The translations under genes were made by a program, and so were the position numbers. Source: DMER64 sp964600385 (lineage in GTDB: Bacteria; Bacteroidota; Bacteroidia; Bacteroidales; UBA932). From it: a stretch of 64,000 bases of DNA. The stretch lies in NCBI GenBank assembly GCA_964600385.1, contig CAZRJC010000001.1, forward strand, positions 1-64,000, given 5' to 3'. The notes under the pieces were generated by a model, which worked only from the letters and a program-made list of their open reading frames with translations, had not been told where the DNA came from and did not search any database. Every line of letters begins with the position of its first letter. Within the stretch, counting starts at the first letter, position 1. Shown here in pieces: positions 7,699 to 14,941 of this stretch.

Positions 7699-8019
7699 AT
7701 GGCTTGGGCAGTACTGATATTATCGGGTTTGATGGAAGGCGTATGGGCCACCGCGCTCGGAAGGGTTGACGGATTTCATAAGATTGGTCCGCTTGCCGTG
7801 TTCATAATTGGTTTGCTATTAAGCATGACTGGTCTGGCGTATGCAATGAAATCCATTTCTGTTGGTACGGCCTATGCCGTATGGACGGGCATCGGCGCCG
7901 TGACGACGGTTGTTGTCGGGATAATTACCGGGACCGAGTCGGTATCCCTCATCAAGATCATCCTTCTGATAGTTCTCGTTTCATGCATCGTGGGATTGAA
8001 AATCATCAGCAAAACATAA
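7699..8019 (+). CDS. SMR family transporter, Gdx/SugE-like guanidinium exporter
   Basis: 106 residues with four membrane helices, the normal SMR size. Glu13 (SGLMEGVWA) is the conserved proton/substrate-coupling glutamate. The third helix reads AMKSISVGTAYAVWTGIGAV, which matches the SugE/Gdx subtype rather than the EmrE multidrug subtype. Gdx proteins export guanidinium in exchange for protons as antiparallel dimers. Only 28 bases separate it from the acyltransferase stop, too short for a guanidine riboswitch. Subtype call is from motif memory. Confidence 0.85.
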   Translation: MAWAVLILSGLMEGVWATALGRVDGFHKIGPLAVFIIGLLLSMTGLAYAMKSISVGTAYAVWTGIGAVTTVVVGIITGTESVSLIKIILLIVLVSCIVGLKIISKT

Positions 8020-8026
8020 CCACATT

Positions 8027-8503
8027 ATGAAACTACCTGACTACAACAACCGCATATCCTCTCCCCGCATCACCCGGCTCCAACCCGGAGAAATCTTCGT
8101 CTTTGGCAGCAACCTGTCCGGAGCTCATGGCGGAGGCGCCGCCCGACTTGCGATGCAGCAATTTGGAGCGGTATGGGGGCAGGGCGCTGGGCTGCAGGGA
8201 GTTGGCACAGGCACGCAGGAACAGAGCACAGGCAGGCAGGAACAGAGCACAGGCAGGCAGGGACAGTCATATGCCATTCCCACCATGCATGGCGGGCCCG
8301 AGGCAATCAAACCGTATGTGGATGACTTTATTCAATTCGCCAGGCAGCACCCCGATCTGACCTTCCTGGTCACGGAAATCGGCTGCGGCATAGCCGGCTT
8401 CACACCCGATGAGATGGCTCCGCTGTTCGCCGGGGCCATAGACGTTAAAAACATCCACCTCCCCGAAAGATTCTGGCTGGTACTGGATGCAGCTGGGCGG
8501 TAA
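8027..8503 (+). CDS. Small macro-like protein (A1S_2505-type), with an inserted 7-residue repeat
   Basis: 158 residues. RLQPGEIFVFGSNLSGAHGG near the start and SYAIPTMHGG, FLVTEIGCGIAGFTPDEMAP further on resemble the A1S_2505 phage-protein family, which looks like a macro-domain relative (nucleotide or ADP-ribose binding folds have such GSN...GxHGGG loops). The biochemical role is not established. Between residues about 60 and 81 the protein has three tandem units close to TGRQEQS, encoded by the 21-bp DNA repeat at 8206-8268, which enlarges a loop without breaking the frame. The gene starts seven bases after the transporter stop, so the two are probably co-transcribed. Confidence 0.7.
   Translation: MKLPDYNNRISSPRITRLQPGEIFVFGSNLSGAHGGGAARLAMQQFGAVWGQGAGLQGVGTGTQEQSTGRQEQSTGRQGQSYAIPTMHGGPEAIKPYVDDFIQFARQHPDLTFLVTEIGCGIAGFTPDEMAPLFAGAIDVKNIHLPERFWLVLDAAGR
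8206..8268 (+). repeat. In-frame tandem repeat, three 21-bp units
   Basis: Units at 8206-8226, 8227-8247 and 8248-8268 differ at only a few bases (CACAGGCAGGCAGGAACAGAG in the middle unit, 21 bases counting the final G at 8247). Twenty-one bases equals seven codons, so copy-number change keeps the reading frame. Confidence 0.85.
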
Positions 8504-8518
8504 TGCTCCATATAAGTT

Positions 8519-8631
8519 AAGAACGCATCAAGATATTTAGTGCGGGAAACACCTCCCAGTTGCTGACGCAACCGGGTCCTTCCCTCCGCGGGCGCGAGGT
8601 TTCCCTCTACTAAATATCTTGATGCGTTCTT
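8519..8631. repeat. Long palindromic element, copy 1
   Basis: A perfect 23-bp inverted repeat forms the outer stem: 8519-8541 (starts AAGAACGCATCAAG) with 8609-8631 (ends GATGCGTTCTT). Inside, GGGAAAC (8544-8550) pairs with GTTTCCC (8599-8605). Two further hairpins lie in the middle: CCCAGTTGC-TGAC-GCAACCGGG (one A/C mismatch) and CCTCCGCGGGCGCGAGG (CCTC with GAGG, GCG with CGC). The whole would fold as a three-way junction. It starts 16 bases after a stop codon. The same element occurs at 11671-11786 in the opposite orientation. Confidence 0.85.
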
Positions 8632-8679
8632 TTCTGTGTTGGAGCAAACCCGGTCTGCTTGCCATCCCCCAATTTGGAA

Positions 8680-8776
8680 TAAACAACCTCCCGGTTGCTT
8701 TCGCAACCGGGTTCTTCCTTCCTCAGGCGGGAGGTTTCCTTTACCTGAATAGCTTGTGGAGTTCTTTGTGGGTGGA
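8680..8776. repeat. Long palindromic element, copy 2 (degenerate)
   Basis: The inner hairpin is perfect here: CCCGGTTGC (8690-8698), loop TTTC, GCAACCGGG (8703-8711). The conserved right half follows (GTTCTTCCTTCCTCAGGCGG, GAGGTTTCC). Its right outer arm, CCTGAATAGCTTGTGGAGTTCTT (over 8744-8766), resembles the CTAAATATCTTGTGACCGTTCTT arm of copy 3; the left arm is largely lost. It therefore looks like an older copy lying about 50 bases after copy 1. Confidence 0.65.
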
Positions 8777-8870
8777 ACGTTGATCTGGCAGTAAAATGGC
8801 AAGCTCCTTTCTTCCTTCGTGGCAGCAACTAAAGAACGGTGCTGCGGAGCAGCGCCTCATGTAAGGGGCC

Positions 8871-8892
8871 GACTAAACAGCGATTTTTAGTC
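8871..8892. terminator. Hairpin, possible terminator
   Basis: GACTAAA (8871-8877) pairs with TTTAGTC (8886-8892), loop CAGCGATT. A T-rich stretch follows a few bases later (TTCTTTATTTTT). It may end read-through from the upstream gene pair. Confidence 0.45.
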
Positions 8893-9125
8893 AGCTTCTT
8901 TATTTTTGGCAGTACTCGTGTCTGAAGTAATCATGAACAGTCTATATCAAGTTACAAATTATGAACCAATAACCATATAGGAAATAACAATATTACAAGC
9001 GAAACAACAAAAAGTTCCCGGATTGCTGTGTAGTAAAAAATCGACACTTCTGTTTGTGATACTGACGGTTTTACATTGTTTACTAATGAAATGATTGCCA
9101 TTTTTGGTAATACAAATATTACGTC
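8893..9125. other. AT-rich non-coding stretch; nothing recognised
   Basis: No reading frame of plausible length or family pattern on either strand. It could hold the original upstream part of the broken HTH gene that follows. Confidence 0.4.
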
Positions 9126-9391
9126 ATGGTAGATGTCCATCTGGGGCATATTATGTCCCTGGCAGAGTTTGCCTCACGAATACACCGATCCAGAACAACC
9201 GTAAATGACACATACTTCAGAGGAAAAGTATTAAGGCTCTGAATTTTGATTTTCTGTCTGAAATATATCTCTCTAAAGAAACTGCGGCTTCTTCCAATAA
9301 ATGCTTTATAACAATTGGGGTTGATCCGTCTGAGGTGCCGGCAAAAATAAAAGAGTTTACTCCGGAGGCCATTCTGCTACTGGAAAAATAA
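9126..9391 (+). pseudogene. Broken helix-turn-helix (XRE-like) regulator gene
   Basis: From ATG 9126 the frame reads MVDVHLGHIM then SLAEFASRIHRSRTTVND before running out of frame into a stop at about 9242. A shifted frame picks up at about 9218 with ILQRKSI, then directly KALNFDFLSEIYLS and ends EFTPEAILLLEK with TAA 9389-9391. Joined, TTVND-ILQRKSI-KALNFDF matches the Bacteroidota HTH family pattern in which a segment like DxExLIxIS normally sits between KSI and KAL. So there is a frameshift near 9214-9218 and at least one internal deletion. Family call is from memory of that pattern. Confidence 0.6.
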
Positions 9392-9426
9392 ACCGGATAG
9401 CAGTAATACTTTTAACTATTCCCAAC

Positions 9427-9585
9427 ATGGTTACAAAAAAAAAGAGCCCAGACGCTATTGAGGGCAAAACGCGTCAAAAAAACTACACCGCACCAGAAAT
9501 CACCATTTCAGAGTTTACTCTGGAAAAAGGATTTGCTGCTTCTTCCGATTCAGTCACCGAAGACTGGACACCTTCTGAGTGGTAA
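9427..9585 (+). CDS. Small protein upstream of a fimbrillin/FISUMP lipoprotein
   Basis: A 52-residue frame (starts MVTKKKSPDAIEG, ends TEDWTPSEW) with no signal peptide. The middle, NYTAPEITISEFTLEKGFAA, resembles short Bacteroidota proteins often encoded just before fimbrillin-like or FISUMP lipoproteins and sharing an EFxLExGFAxS...DW pattern. Their role is unknown. The gene ends 24 bases before the lipoprotein start in the same direction, so the two are likely co-transcribed. Confidence 0.6.
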   Translation: MVTKKKSPDAIEGKTRQKNYTAPEITISEFTLEKGFAASSDSVTEDWTPSEW

Positions 9586-9609
9586 GTATAAATGTAAAAA
9601 AATGAAAAA

Positions 9610-11100
9610 ATGAAAATTAATTACATCTCAAGGCTTGCCATTCTACTGTTAATCGTTACTGGTGCCTGTACCGTGCAGGAGAATCCCAGCTCGGATCCGA
9701 CATCATCTCAGGCTATTTCAGTTGTTGCAGATGCTCAGGAACCAGGAACAAAAACCACATTGTCCAGCCTGGCAACCCAATGGGTAGCCAATACAGACAA
9801 AATCGGAATCTTTTCACCCCAGGCCAAAGCTACAGCGGATGGAACTCCGGAAGCCAATCCGGCCAAAAACCTTGCCTTTACGGCACAAACTGCGGCCAAG
9901 AGCTCAAAATTTACCGGCTCAATGTATCGGGGATGCGAATCCGATCATACTTTTTACGCGTATTATCCTTATAATTCAGGATATACAGGAGATCAGACGG
10001 CTGTGCCCATTTCCCTTCCCTCAGCACAAACCCAGTCCGAGGCCTGGAACACTGAGCATATTGGTGCTTTAGATTTTATGGTGGCGAATCCACTTACGGT
10101 TGCTTATAACAGAGCAGTGAACCTGACCTTTTTACATGTGTTCTCGATGATCGAATTCCAGATCATAGGCAGCGGTACGTTGTCCGAGGTGCGCCTTAGC
10201 GGAGCAAATCCCCTGGCTTTTTCAGGCACCATTAACCTGGCACAAACCCCCGGAACAAATGCCTATTCTATCACACAGAACAGCACCACAAATTACGTAT
10301 CTGTCAGCTTGGGAATCCCGCAAGTGCTTAGATCCTTTTCTGCTGTTAGCGTTTACATGATGGTGCTCCCGGGAACGCAGAGTGAAAACATAGAGATTGC
10401 TCTGAAAATTGACGGGAACTGGAATATAATATCAAAGACTCCGCCAACAGGAGGTTTTGCTCGAGGGAAAAAATACGTGGTTTCGTTAAACTCTGATAGT
10501 GAAGAATGGATTGGCACATTTACGGATAGCCGGGATGGTAATACTTATCATTATAAAACTATTGGCACTCAGGTCTGGATGACAGAAAACCTGAAGTATT
10601 TGCCCAGTGTTGTGGGCCCGGGAACCAGCTCAACCTCAACAGCATATTATTATGTTTACGGTTATGACAGTACAGACATAGCTACAGCCAAATCAACAAG
10701 CAATTACAGCACCTACGGTGTATTGTATAACTGGTCTGCCGCTATGACAGCCTGTCCCTCTGGCTGGTGTCTGCCCAGTGATACGGAATGGACATTTCTG
10801 ACTGAAAATCTTGGAGGGGAAAGTGTAGCCGGGGAAAAAATGAAAGAAACAGGAACAAGCCATTGGAACAGCCCAAATGCAGGAGCCACCAACGAAAGTG
10901 GTTTTAGTGGTCTTCCGGGTGGTTTCCGTCACGACAGTGGAACATTCGCCAGCATTGGAGACGTCGGTCTCTGGTGGAGTACAACCAAATACCAATATAG
11001 TTATGTCTGGCGCCGATTCTTGCATTATAACTCCAGCCGCATCTACAGGGAAAACAACGGTATGGACTTCGGCCTTTCTATTCGTTGTCTAAAGATTTAA
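9610..11100 (+). CDS. Fimbrillin-like lipoprotein with C-terminal FISUMP domain
   Basis: 496 residues. A lipoprotein signal ends at Cys20 (LLLIVTGAC). Residues about 30-290 look like a fimbrillin/Mfa1-type beta-rich surface domain (TKTTLSSLATQWVANTDKIG near the start, a pattern common in that superfamily). Residues about 300-496 are a FISUMP domain: DGNTYHYKTIGTQVWMTENL, YNWSAAMTACPSGWCLPSD, FSGLPGGFR, WWSTT, and SIRCLKI at the very end. These proteins sit on the cell surface and some are adhesins; the ligand is unknown. A start at 9610 is supported by the signal peptide. Confidence 0.85.
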   Translation: MKINYISRLAILLLIVTGACTVQENPSSDPTSSQAISVVADAQEPGTKTTLSSLATQWVANTDKIGIFSPQAKATADGTPEANPAKNLAFTAQTAAKSSKFTGSMYRGCESDHTFYAYYPYNSGYTGDQTAVPISLPSAQTQSEAWNTEHIGALDFMVANPLTVAYNRAVNLTFLHVFSMIEFQIIGSGTLSEVRLSGANPLAFSGTINLAQTPGTNAYSITQNSTTNYVSVSLGIPQVLRSFSAVSVYMMVLPGTQSENIEIALKIDGNWNIISKTPPTGGFARGKKYVVSLNSDSEEWIGTFTDSRDGNTYHYKTIGTQVWMTENLKYLPSVVGPGTSSTSTAYYYVYGYDSTDIATAKSTSNYSTYGVLYNWSAAMTACPSGWCLPSDTEWTFLTENLGGESVAGEKMKETGTSHWNSPNAGATNESGFSGLPGGFRHDSGTFASIGDVGLWWSTTKYQYSYVWRRFLHYNSSRIYRENNGMDFGLSIRCLKI

Positions 11101-11670
11101 TTTAATAAGAAAACGTAATGAAAGTATGATAAAAAAGTACTGCACATAAAGGTGTATGAAGCCCTTTTCGTGTAGTAGCTTATAAGTTGCTTTCCGTCGC
11201 CCTTATGTCCTGCCAATCTGGGATTACGCTTTTACCCATAAATAATGTGTTTAACTGGAAGGAACGCAGCTATAAAGGCTTCAGGAAAAAGGCCTCAGCA
11301 TAAAATGCCCCAGTATACTATCGTTCACCGCCTTTTAATACTACCAGACGGTAAATTTAGCAGCAATGCTGATAAATGACTGGACAATTGCTTCTCAAAA
11401 GACACAGAGAAAGTTTCCAAATCGCTTCCGGGAGCATTCGAGAATCAACTTTTTTCAGGGAAAGCCACTGGCAAACCCGGAGTGCCGCGCAAGAGGAATA
11501 CAGAGATTTTCAAATACTTGTTATTCAGGTGTTTATTTTTCGCAAAATGAACCTTGCGCGGTAATCCGGGAGTACCTGCGCAAAATACGTGCTTTGTCTC
11601 AAAAAATCCGGGAATCCCTCAAAAACCGTGAAAGCTTCCGAAAGCCTGCCAGTTTCCAATCCTAACAACG
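11101..11670. other. 570-base stretch without a recognised gene
   Basis: No frame shows a family pattern. A plus-strand frame at 11366-11665 is open for 99 codons but has arginine/serine-rich composition without a recognisable domain. No strong hairpin was seen. It may be remnant DNA flanking the palindromic element that follows. Confidence 0.4.
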
Positions 11671-11786
11671 GAAGAACATCACAAGATATTTAGAAAAAGG
11701 GAAACCTCGCGCCCGCGGAGGGAAGGACCCATTGGCACAGCCAATGGGAGGCGTTTCCCTTTCTAAATATCTTGTGACCGTTCTTC
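11671..11786. repeat. Long palindromic element, copy 3 (inverted relative to copy 1)
   Basis: Outer stem: GAAGAAC (11671-11677) with GTTCTTC (11780-11786), then CACAAGATATTTAGAAA (11680-11696) with TTTCTAAATATCTTGTG (11760-11776). Next pair: GGGAAAC with GTTTCCC. Read on the minus strand the inside is GGGAAACGCCTCCC, then the perfect 9-bp hairpin CCCATTGGC-TGT-GCCAATGGG, then the same right half as copy 1 (GTCCTTCCCTCCGCGGGCGC, GAGGTTTCCC). It begins seven bases beyond the stop codon of the antiporter gene, so it lies directly 3' of that gene. Confidence 0.85.
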
Positions 11787-11792
11787 ACCGTG

Positions 11793-13076
11793 TTAGAAAG
11801 AAGGCTCAGCTGGCTCGGTTTGCCCTGACTCGGCGGACTCGGGAGTGGCGGGCTCAACCTCGGCCTGCCCGATCTCTGCGGCCTCAACCTCGGTTTCCGG
11901 ACTTCCGGGCATCTTGCCTTTGGAAAATAACGACCCAACCATCATTACAAGGGCCGAGATAATAACAACCTGAACCACAAGCGATTTATTCACCAGTGTC
12001 GAGGATTGCTCCATAGGAATGGAAAGAAAAAGCAGGATGGTGATAAGCCCCCTGGGAGCAATAAACCACAACCATTGGGCGGGAAGTCTGAAGATTTTGA
12101 GGAGCAGGAAGCGTAACAGAAATATGCCGGCGGCAATCAGAAGGGCCCACATTATTGTGTGTGAATTCAGCAATTCGGAGGTCTCCAGCAGAAAGCCAAA
12201 GAGAAGGAAAAACGAGGCGCGTACCAGGAAAGTGAACTCGGTGACCAGCTCATGGAAGCGCCGTACTTCGGCACACAGCGCATCGGGTTGCAATCGTCTT
12301 ATTAGTCTGTGGCGTCTGAGAACGCTAATGTTGCTCAGGAAGAGTCCGAAAAGGATAATGAACAGCAAAGCGGGCAAATGCCAGATCTCGGTCACGGCAT
12401 AGATGAGAATGATCATTAGAATAATGGGGACAAACTTCACATGGTGCTTTATTTTGCTCAGAAGGAAGATCAGCCCGGCGGTAGCCGCCACAGTAACAAG
12501 CAGGATAAGCAGGAATCCCCATAGAGAAAGGAACACAGATCCGGCATCGATTACCTTGTTGAAAACAATGAAGTTGAACAGGACTACACCCAGGATATCG
12601 GAGAAGCTGCTCTCGTAGGTCACAAATTCACGGTTGGCAGCACCCAGATTCCTGGAACTGGGAATAGCAATGGCACTGCTGATAACGGCAAAAGGAACAG
12701 CATTGGCCAAAGCATCCTTGAATGAAACAATCCCGTCTATCCGGTAGATTATCCAGCCCAGGAGACCGCTGATAATGACAATGGGCAGCAGGGCCATAAA
12801 AAAGGATTTACCCACCAGCGGAAGCTTGGACCTGTTGAGCTCCAGTTCCATGGCTCCATCCAGCACTATGAGTATCAGCCCCATGGTGCCGAGAACAGGC
12901 AATAAAGGCATGAGGTTGGGGATCTGCAGGTCAAGCAATATCGTTCCCTGTCTTACTCCCCAGCCCAATAACAGTAACAGAATAACCGAGGGTATTTTAG
13001 TTCTTGCAGCGCTTATGTCAAAAATGTAGGCGAAAAGCAAAAGTACACAAAGGGTGATAATAAGCTGAACGGTCAT
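11793..13076 (-). CDS. Monovalent cation:proton antiporter (CPA family)
   Basis: 427 residues with about twelve membrane helices (first ITLCVLLLFAYIF; last VVQVVIISALVMMVGSLF). AIAIPSSRNLG and ESSFSDILGVVLFNF match the region of NhaP/CPA1 antiporters that holds the ion-binding acidic residue, here Asp of SDILG. Such proteins exchange Na+ or K+ for H+ across the inner membrane. The last ~40 residues form an unusual soluble tail rich in Glu, Pro, Ala and Ser (EVEPATPESAESGQTEPAEP). The ATG at 13076 is supported by a -7 box at 13102-13109. The palindromic element copy 3 lies immediately after the stop. Confidence 0.85.
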   Translation of the reverse strand: MTVQLIITLCVLLLFAYIFDISAARTKIPSVILLLLLGWGVRQGTILLDLQIPNLMPLLPVLGTMGLILIVLDGAMELELNRSKLPLVGKSFFMALLPIVIISGLLGWIIYRIDGIVSFKDALANAVPFAVISSAIAIPSSRNLGAANREFVTYESSFSDILGVVLFNFIVFNKVIDAGSVFLSLWGFLLILLVTVAATAGLIFLLSKIKHHVKFVPIILMIILIYAVTEIWHLPALLFIILFGLFLSNISVLRRHRLIRRLQPDALCAEVRRFHELVTEFTFLVRASFFLLFGFLLETSELLNSHTIMWALLIAAGIFLLRFLLLKIFRLPAQWLWFIAPRGLITILLFLSIPMEQSSTLVNKSLVVQVVIISALVMMVGSLFSKGKMPGSPETEVEAAEIGQAEVEPATPESAESGQTEPAEPSF

Positions 13077-13101
13077 TGTTTAGTATTCTTATCTGTCATG
13101 A

Positions 13102-13109
13102 CAAATATA
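13102..13109 (-). promoter_or_regulatory. -7 box for the antiporter gene
   Basis: Minus strand reads TATATTTG, 25 bases before the ATG at 13076. Confidence 0.5.
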
Positions 13110-13156
13110 ATATATTATACCCATTTTTAGGTATTTCAGGAATCATAACTGCACGG

Positions 13157-13164
13157 TATCTTTG
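13157..13164 (+). promoter_or_regulatory. -7 box for the CDF gene
   Basis: TATCTTTG matches TAnnTTTG. A TTG at 13162 inside this box could be misread as a start codon; it is rejected because transcription should begin downstream of it. The next in-frame start is ATG 13183. Confidence 0.6.
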
Positions 13165-13182
13165 CATCATAAAAATAATAGC

Positions 13183-14109
13183 ATGGGACACCATCACGAT
13201 CACGATCATAATCACAGCCATGCAGTCGCGTCGGTCAATAAGGCCTTCATAGCCGGGATTCTTTTGAACGCAGTATTTGTGGCAGCCGAGTTTGCTGCCG
13301 GTTTGATTTCGGGCTCCATGGGCCTGCTCTCGGATGCCGGGCATAACCTGAGTGATATCGCAAGTCTTATCCTGGCCATGCTGGCTTTTCGCCTGGCAAA
13401 GATTCCGCCCACAGCAAAATATACTTACGGATACAAAAAAAGTACAGTCCTGGTATCTCTGCTGAACGCCGTGATACTGCTGGTAGCCGTAGGCCTTATT
13501 ATCGCGGAAAGTATTCATAAACTGCGCGATCCGCAGCCGGTACAGGGCAGTCTCATTATTTGGGTGGCCGGTATAGGTGTGGTTATTAACGCTATTACGG
13601 CCTGGCTCTTTATTAAAGACAAGGAAAAAGACCTGAACATAAAGGGCGCTTACCTGCACATGGCCGCAGATGCCCTGGTTTCTGCAGGAGTAGTGGTATC
13701 GGGGATCATCATCATGATCACGGGCTGGTGGATCATTGACCCGCTTATCGGGCTTGTAGTTGCGGCCGTAATCATTTATTCCACCTGGGGCCTGCTTCGT
13801 AGCAGCCTGCGTCTTTCTCTTGACGGAGTCCCTTCCAATGTGGATTATAACGAAGTAACACGGACCATTATGTCTGAAAAAGACGTAAAAAGCGTTCATC
13901 ATATGCATATATGGGCCATCAGCACAACAGAAACAGCCATGACGGCTCATGTTGTAATCTCCCAAACGGGCAGCATGAGCGACATTAAAGAGCAGCTCAA
14001 ACATGCTCTCGGCACGTTGGGAATTGGCCATGTCACGCTGGAATTTGAAACCGACGGGGAGGAATGTGGTGACAAAAACAACAGTTGTGCCGAGTATTCA
14101 GAAATATGA
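13183..14109 (+). CDS. Cation diffusion facilitator (zinc-type metal exporter)
   Basis: 308 residues. A His/Asp-rich N-terminus (MGHHHDHDHNHSH) precedes six membrane helices. The transport site is formed by DAGHNLSD (His54, Asp58) in helix 2 and HMAAD (His159, Asp163) in helix 5, the HxxxD pair characteristic of Zn2+-selecting CDF proteins such as CzcD/ZitB. The C-terminal ~100 residues are the cytoplasmic metallochaperone-like domain (VHHMHIWAIS). It exports Zn2+ or similar divalent ions in exchange for protons. Its stop overlaps the ATG of the ZIP gene by four bases. Confidence 0.92.
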   Translation: MGHHHDHDHNHSHAVASVNKAFIAGILLNAVFVAAEFAAGLISGSMGLLSDAGHNLSDIASLILAMLAFRLAKIPPTAKYTYGYKKSTVLVSLLNAVILLVAVGLIIAESIHKLRDPQPVQGSLIIWVAGIGVVINAITAWLFIKDKEKDLNIKGAYLHMAADALVSAGVVVSGIIIMITGWWIIDPLIGLVVAAVIIYSTWGLLRSSLRLSLDGVPSNVDYNEVTRTIMSEKDVKSVHHMHIWAISTTETAMTAHVVISQTGSMSDIKEQLKHALGTLGIGHVTLEFETDGEECGDKNNSCAEYSEI

Positions 14110-14909
14110 AAGTCAATATATTAATTCCATTTTTACTCTCTCTTTTTGCCGGGCTGGCCACTGTGGCAGGTTTCGCCATCACTTTTATTGCCAGACGTAC
14201 CAACAAGAAACTGCTGGCCTATTCCCTGGGGTTATCGGCCGGAGTCATGATCTATGTATCCTTTGTTGAACTTTTTGCTGAATCCCGGGAGCTGTTGTCT
14301 TCCAATCTGGGTCAGACCCCCGGTCTATTGTCTGCCGTTTTGTGTTTTTTCGGCGGAATTGCCATTATAGCTCTGATAGACCGCCTTGTGCCTTCATTCG
14401 GAAATCCGCACGAGGCCCGTTCGCTTGAAAGCAGGAATGCAGGACCCACCAGACGGAGCAAACTCATGAAGATGGGTGCCATGACGGCACTGGCCATTGG
14501 AATACACAATTTCCCCGAGGGAATTGCCACGTTCATGGCCGCCGTAGAAAACCATTCTCTGGGTATAGCCATTGCCGGAGCCGTTGCCATCCACAACATA
14601 CCCGAGGGCATTGCCGTCTCCATCCCAATTTTCTATGCAACCGGGAACCGGAAAAAAGCCTTTCTTTTTACGTTACTTTCCGGACTTGCCGAGCCGCTGG
14701 GCGCCCTGCTGGCCTTCCTTATCCTCATGCCCTTCCTTTCCCCTGTGGTGATGGGCTGTGTGTTTGGTATCGTCTCGGGCATCATGGTTTACATTTCGCT
14801 CGATGAACTGTTACCGGCTGCCCGTGAATGGGGCGAGCACCACGTTGCCATGTACGGCCTGATTTCAGGAATGGCCATTATGGCGGTGAGCCTCATATTA
14901 TTCGGATAA
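14106..14909 (+). CDS. zupT: ZIP family divalent metal transporter (ZupT-like)
   Basis: 267 residues, eight membrane helices. HNFPEG at 134-139 and HNIPEG at 163-168 are the two ZIP metal-binding signatures in helices 4 and 5, and the spacing and length fit ZupT, which brings Zn2+ and other divalent metals into the cell. ATG 14106 overlaps the stop of the CDF exporter gene (ATGA). An in-frame upstream GTG at 14085 would add residues from within the other gene and is not used. Export and import proteins in one overlapping pair are unexpected; either may prefer a metal other than zinc. Confidence 0.92.
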   Translation: MKVNILIPFLLSLFAGLATVAGFAITFIARRTNKKLLAYSLGLSAGVMIYVSFVELFAESRELLSSNLGQTPGLLSAVLCFFGGIAIIALIDRLVPSFGNPHEARSLESRNAGPTRRSKLMKMGAMTALAIGIHNFPEGIATFMAAVENHSLGIAIAGAVAIHNIPEGIAVSIPIFYATGNRKKAFLFTLLSGLAEPLGALLAFLILMPFLSPVVMGCVFGIVSGIMVYISLDELLPAAREWGEHHVAMYGLISGMAIMAVSLILFG

Positions 14910-14941
14910 TTGTTTAATTTTACATTTAAGTAATCCACATC

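Noticed and set aside
8332..8802. Minus-strand open frame of 156 codons
   Set aside because: It is antisense to the macro-like gene and crosses palindromic copies 1 and 2; its repeated GNLxPxEGRTRLR peptide only mirrors the DNA repeat.
11366..11665. Plus-strand open frame of 99 codons
   Set aside because: No domain pattern, no promoter and Arg/Ser-rich composition; most likely chance.
13096..14031. Long minus-strand frame antisense to the CDF gene
   Set aside because: The CDF protein on the other strand has all family motifs; the antisense translation is low-complexity His/Tyr/Arg-rich.
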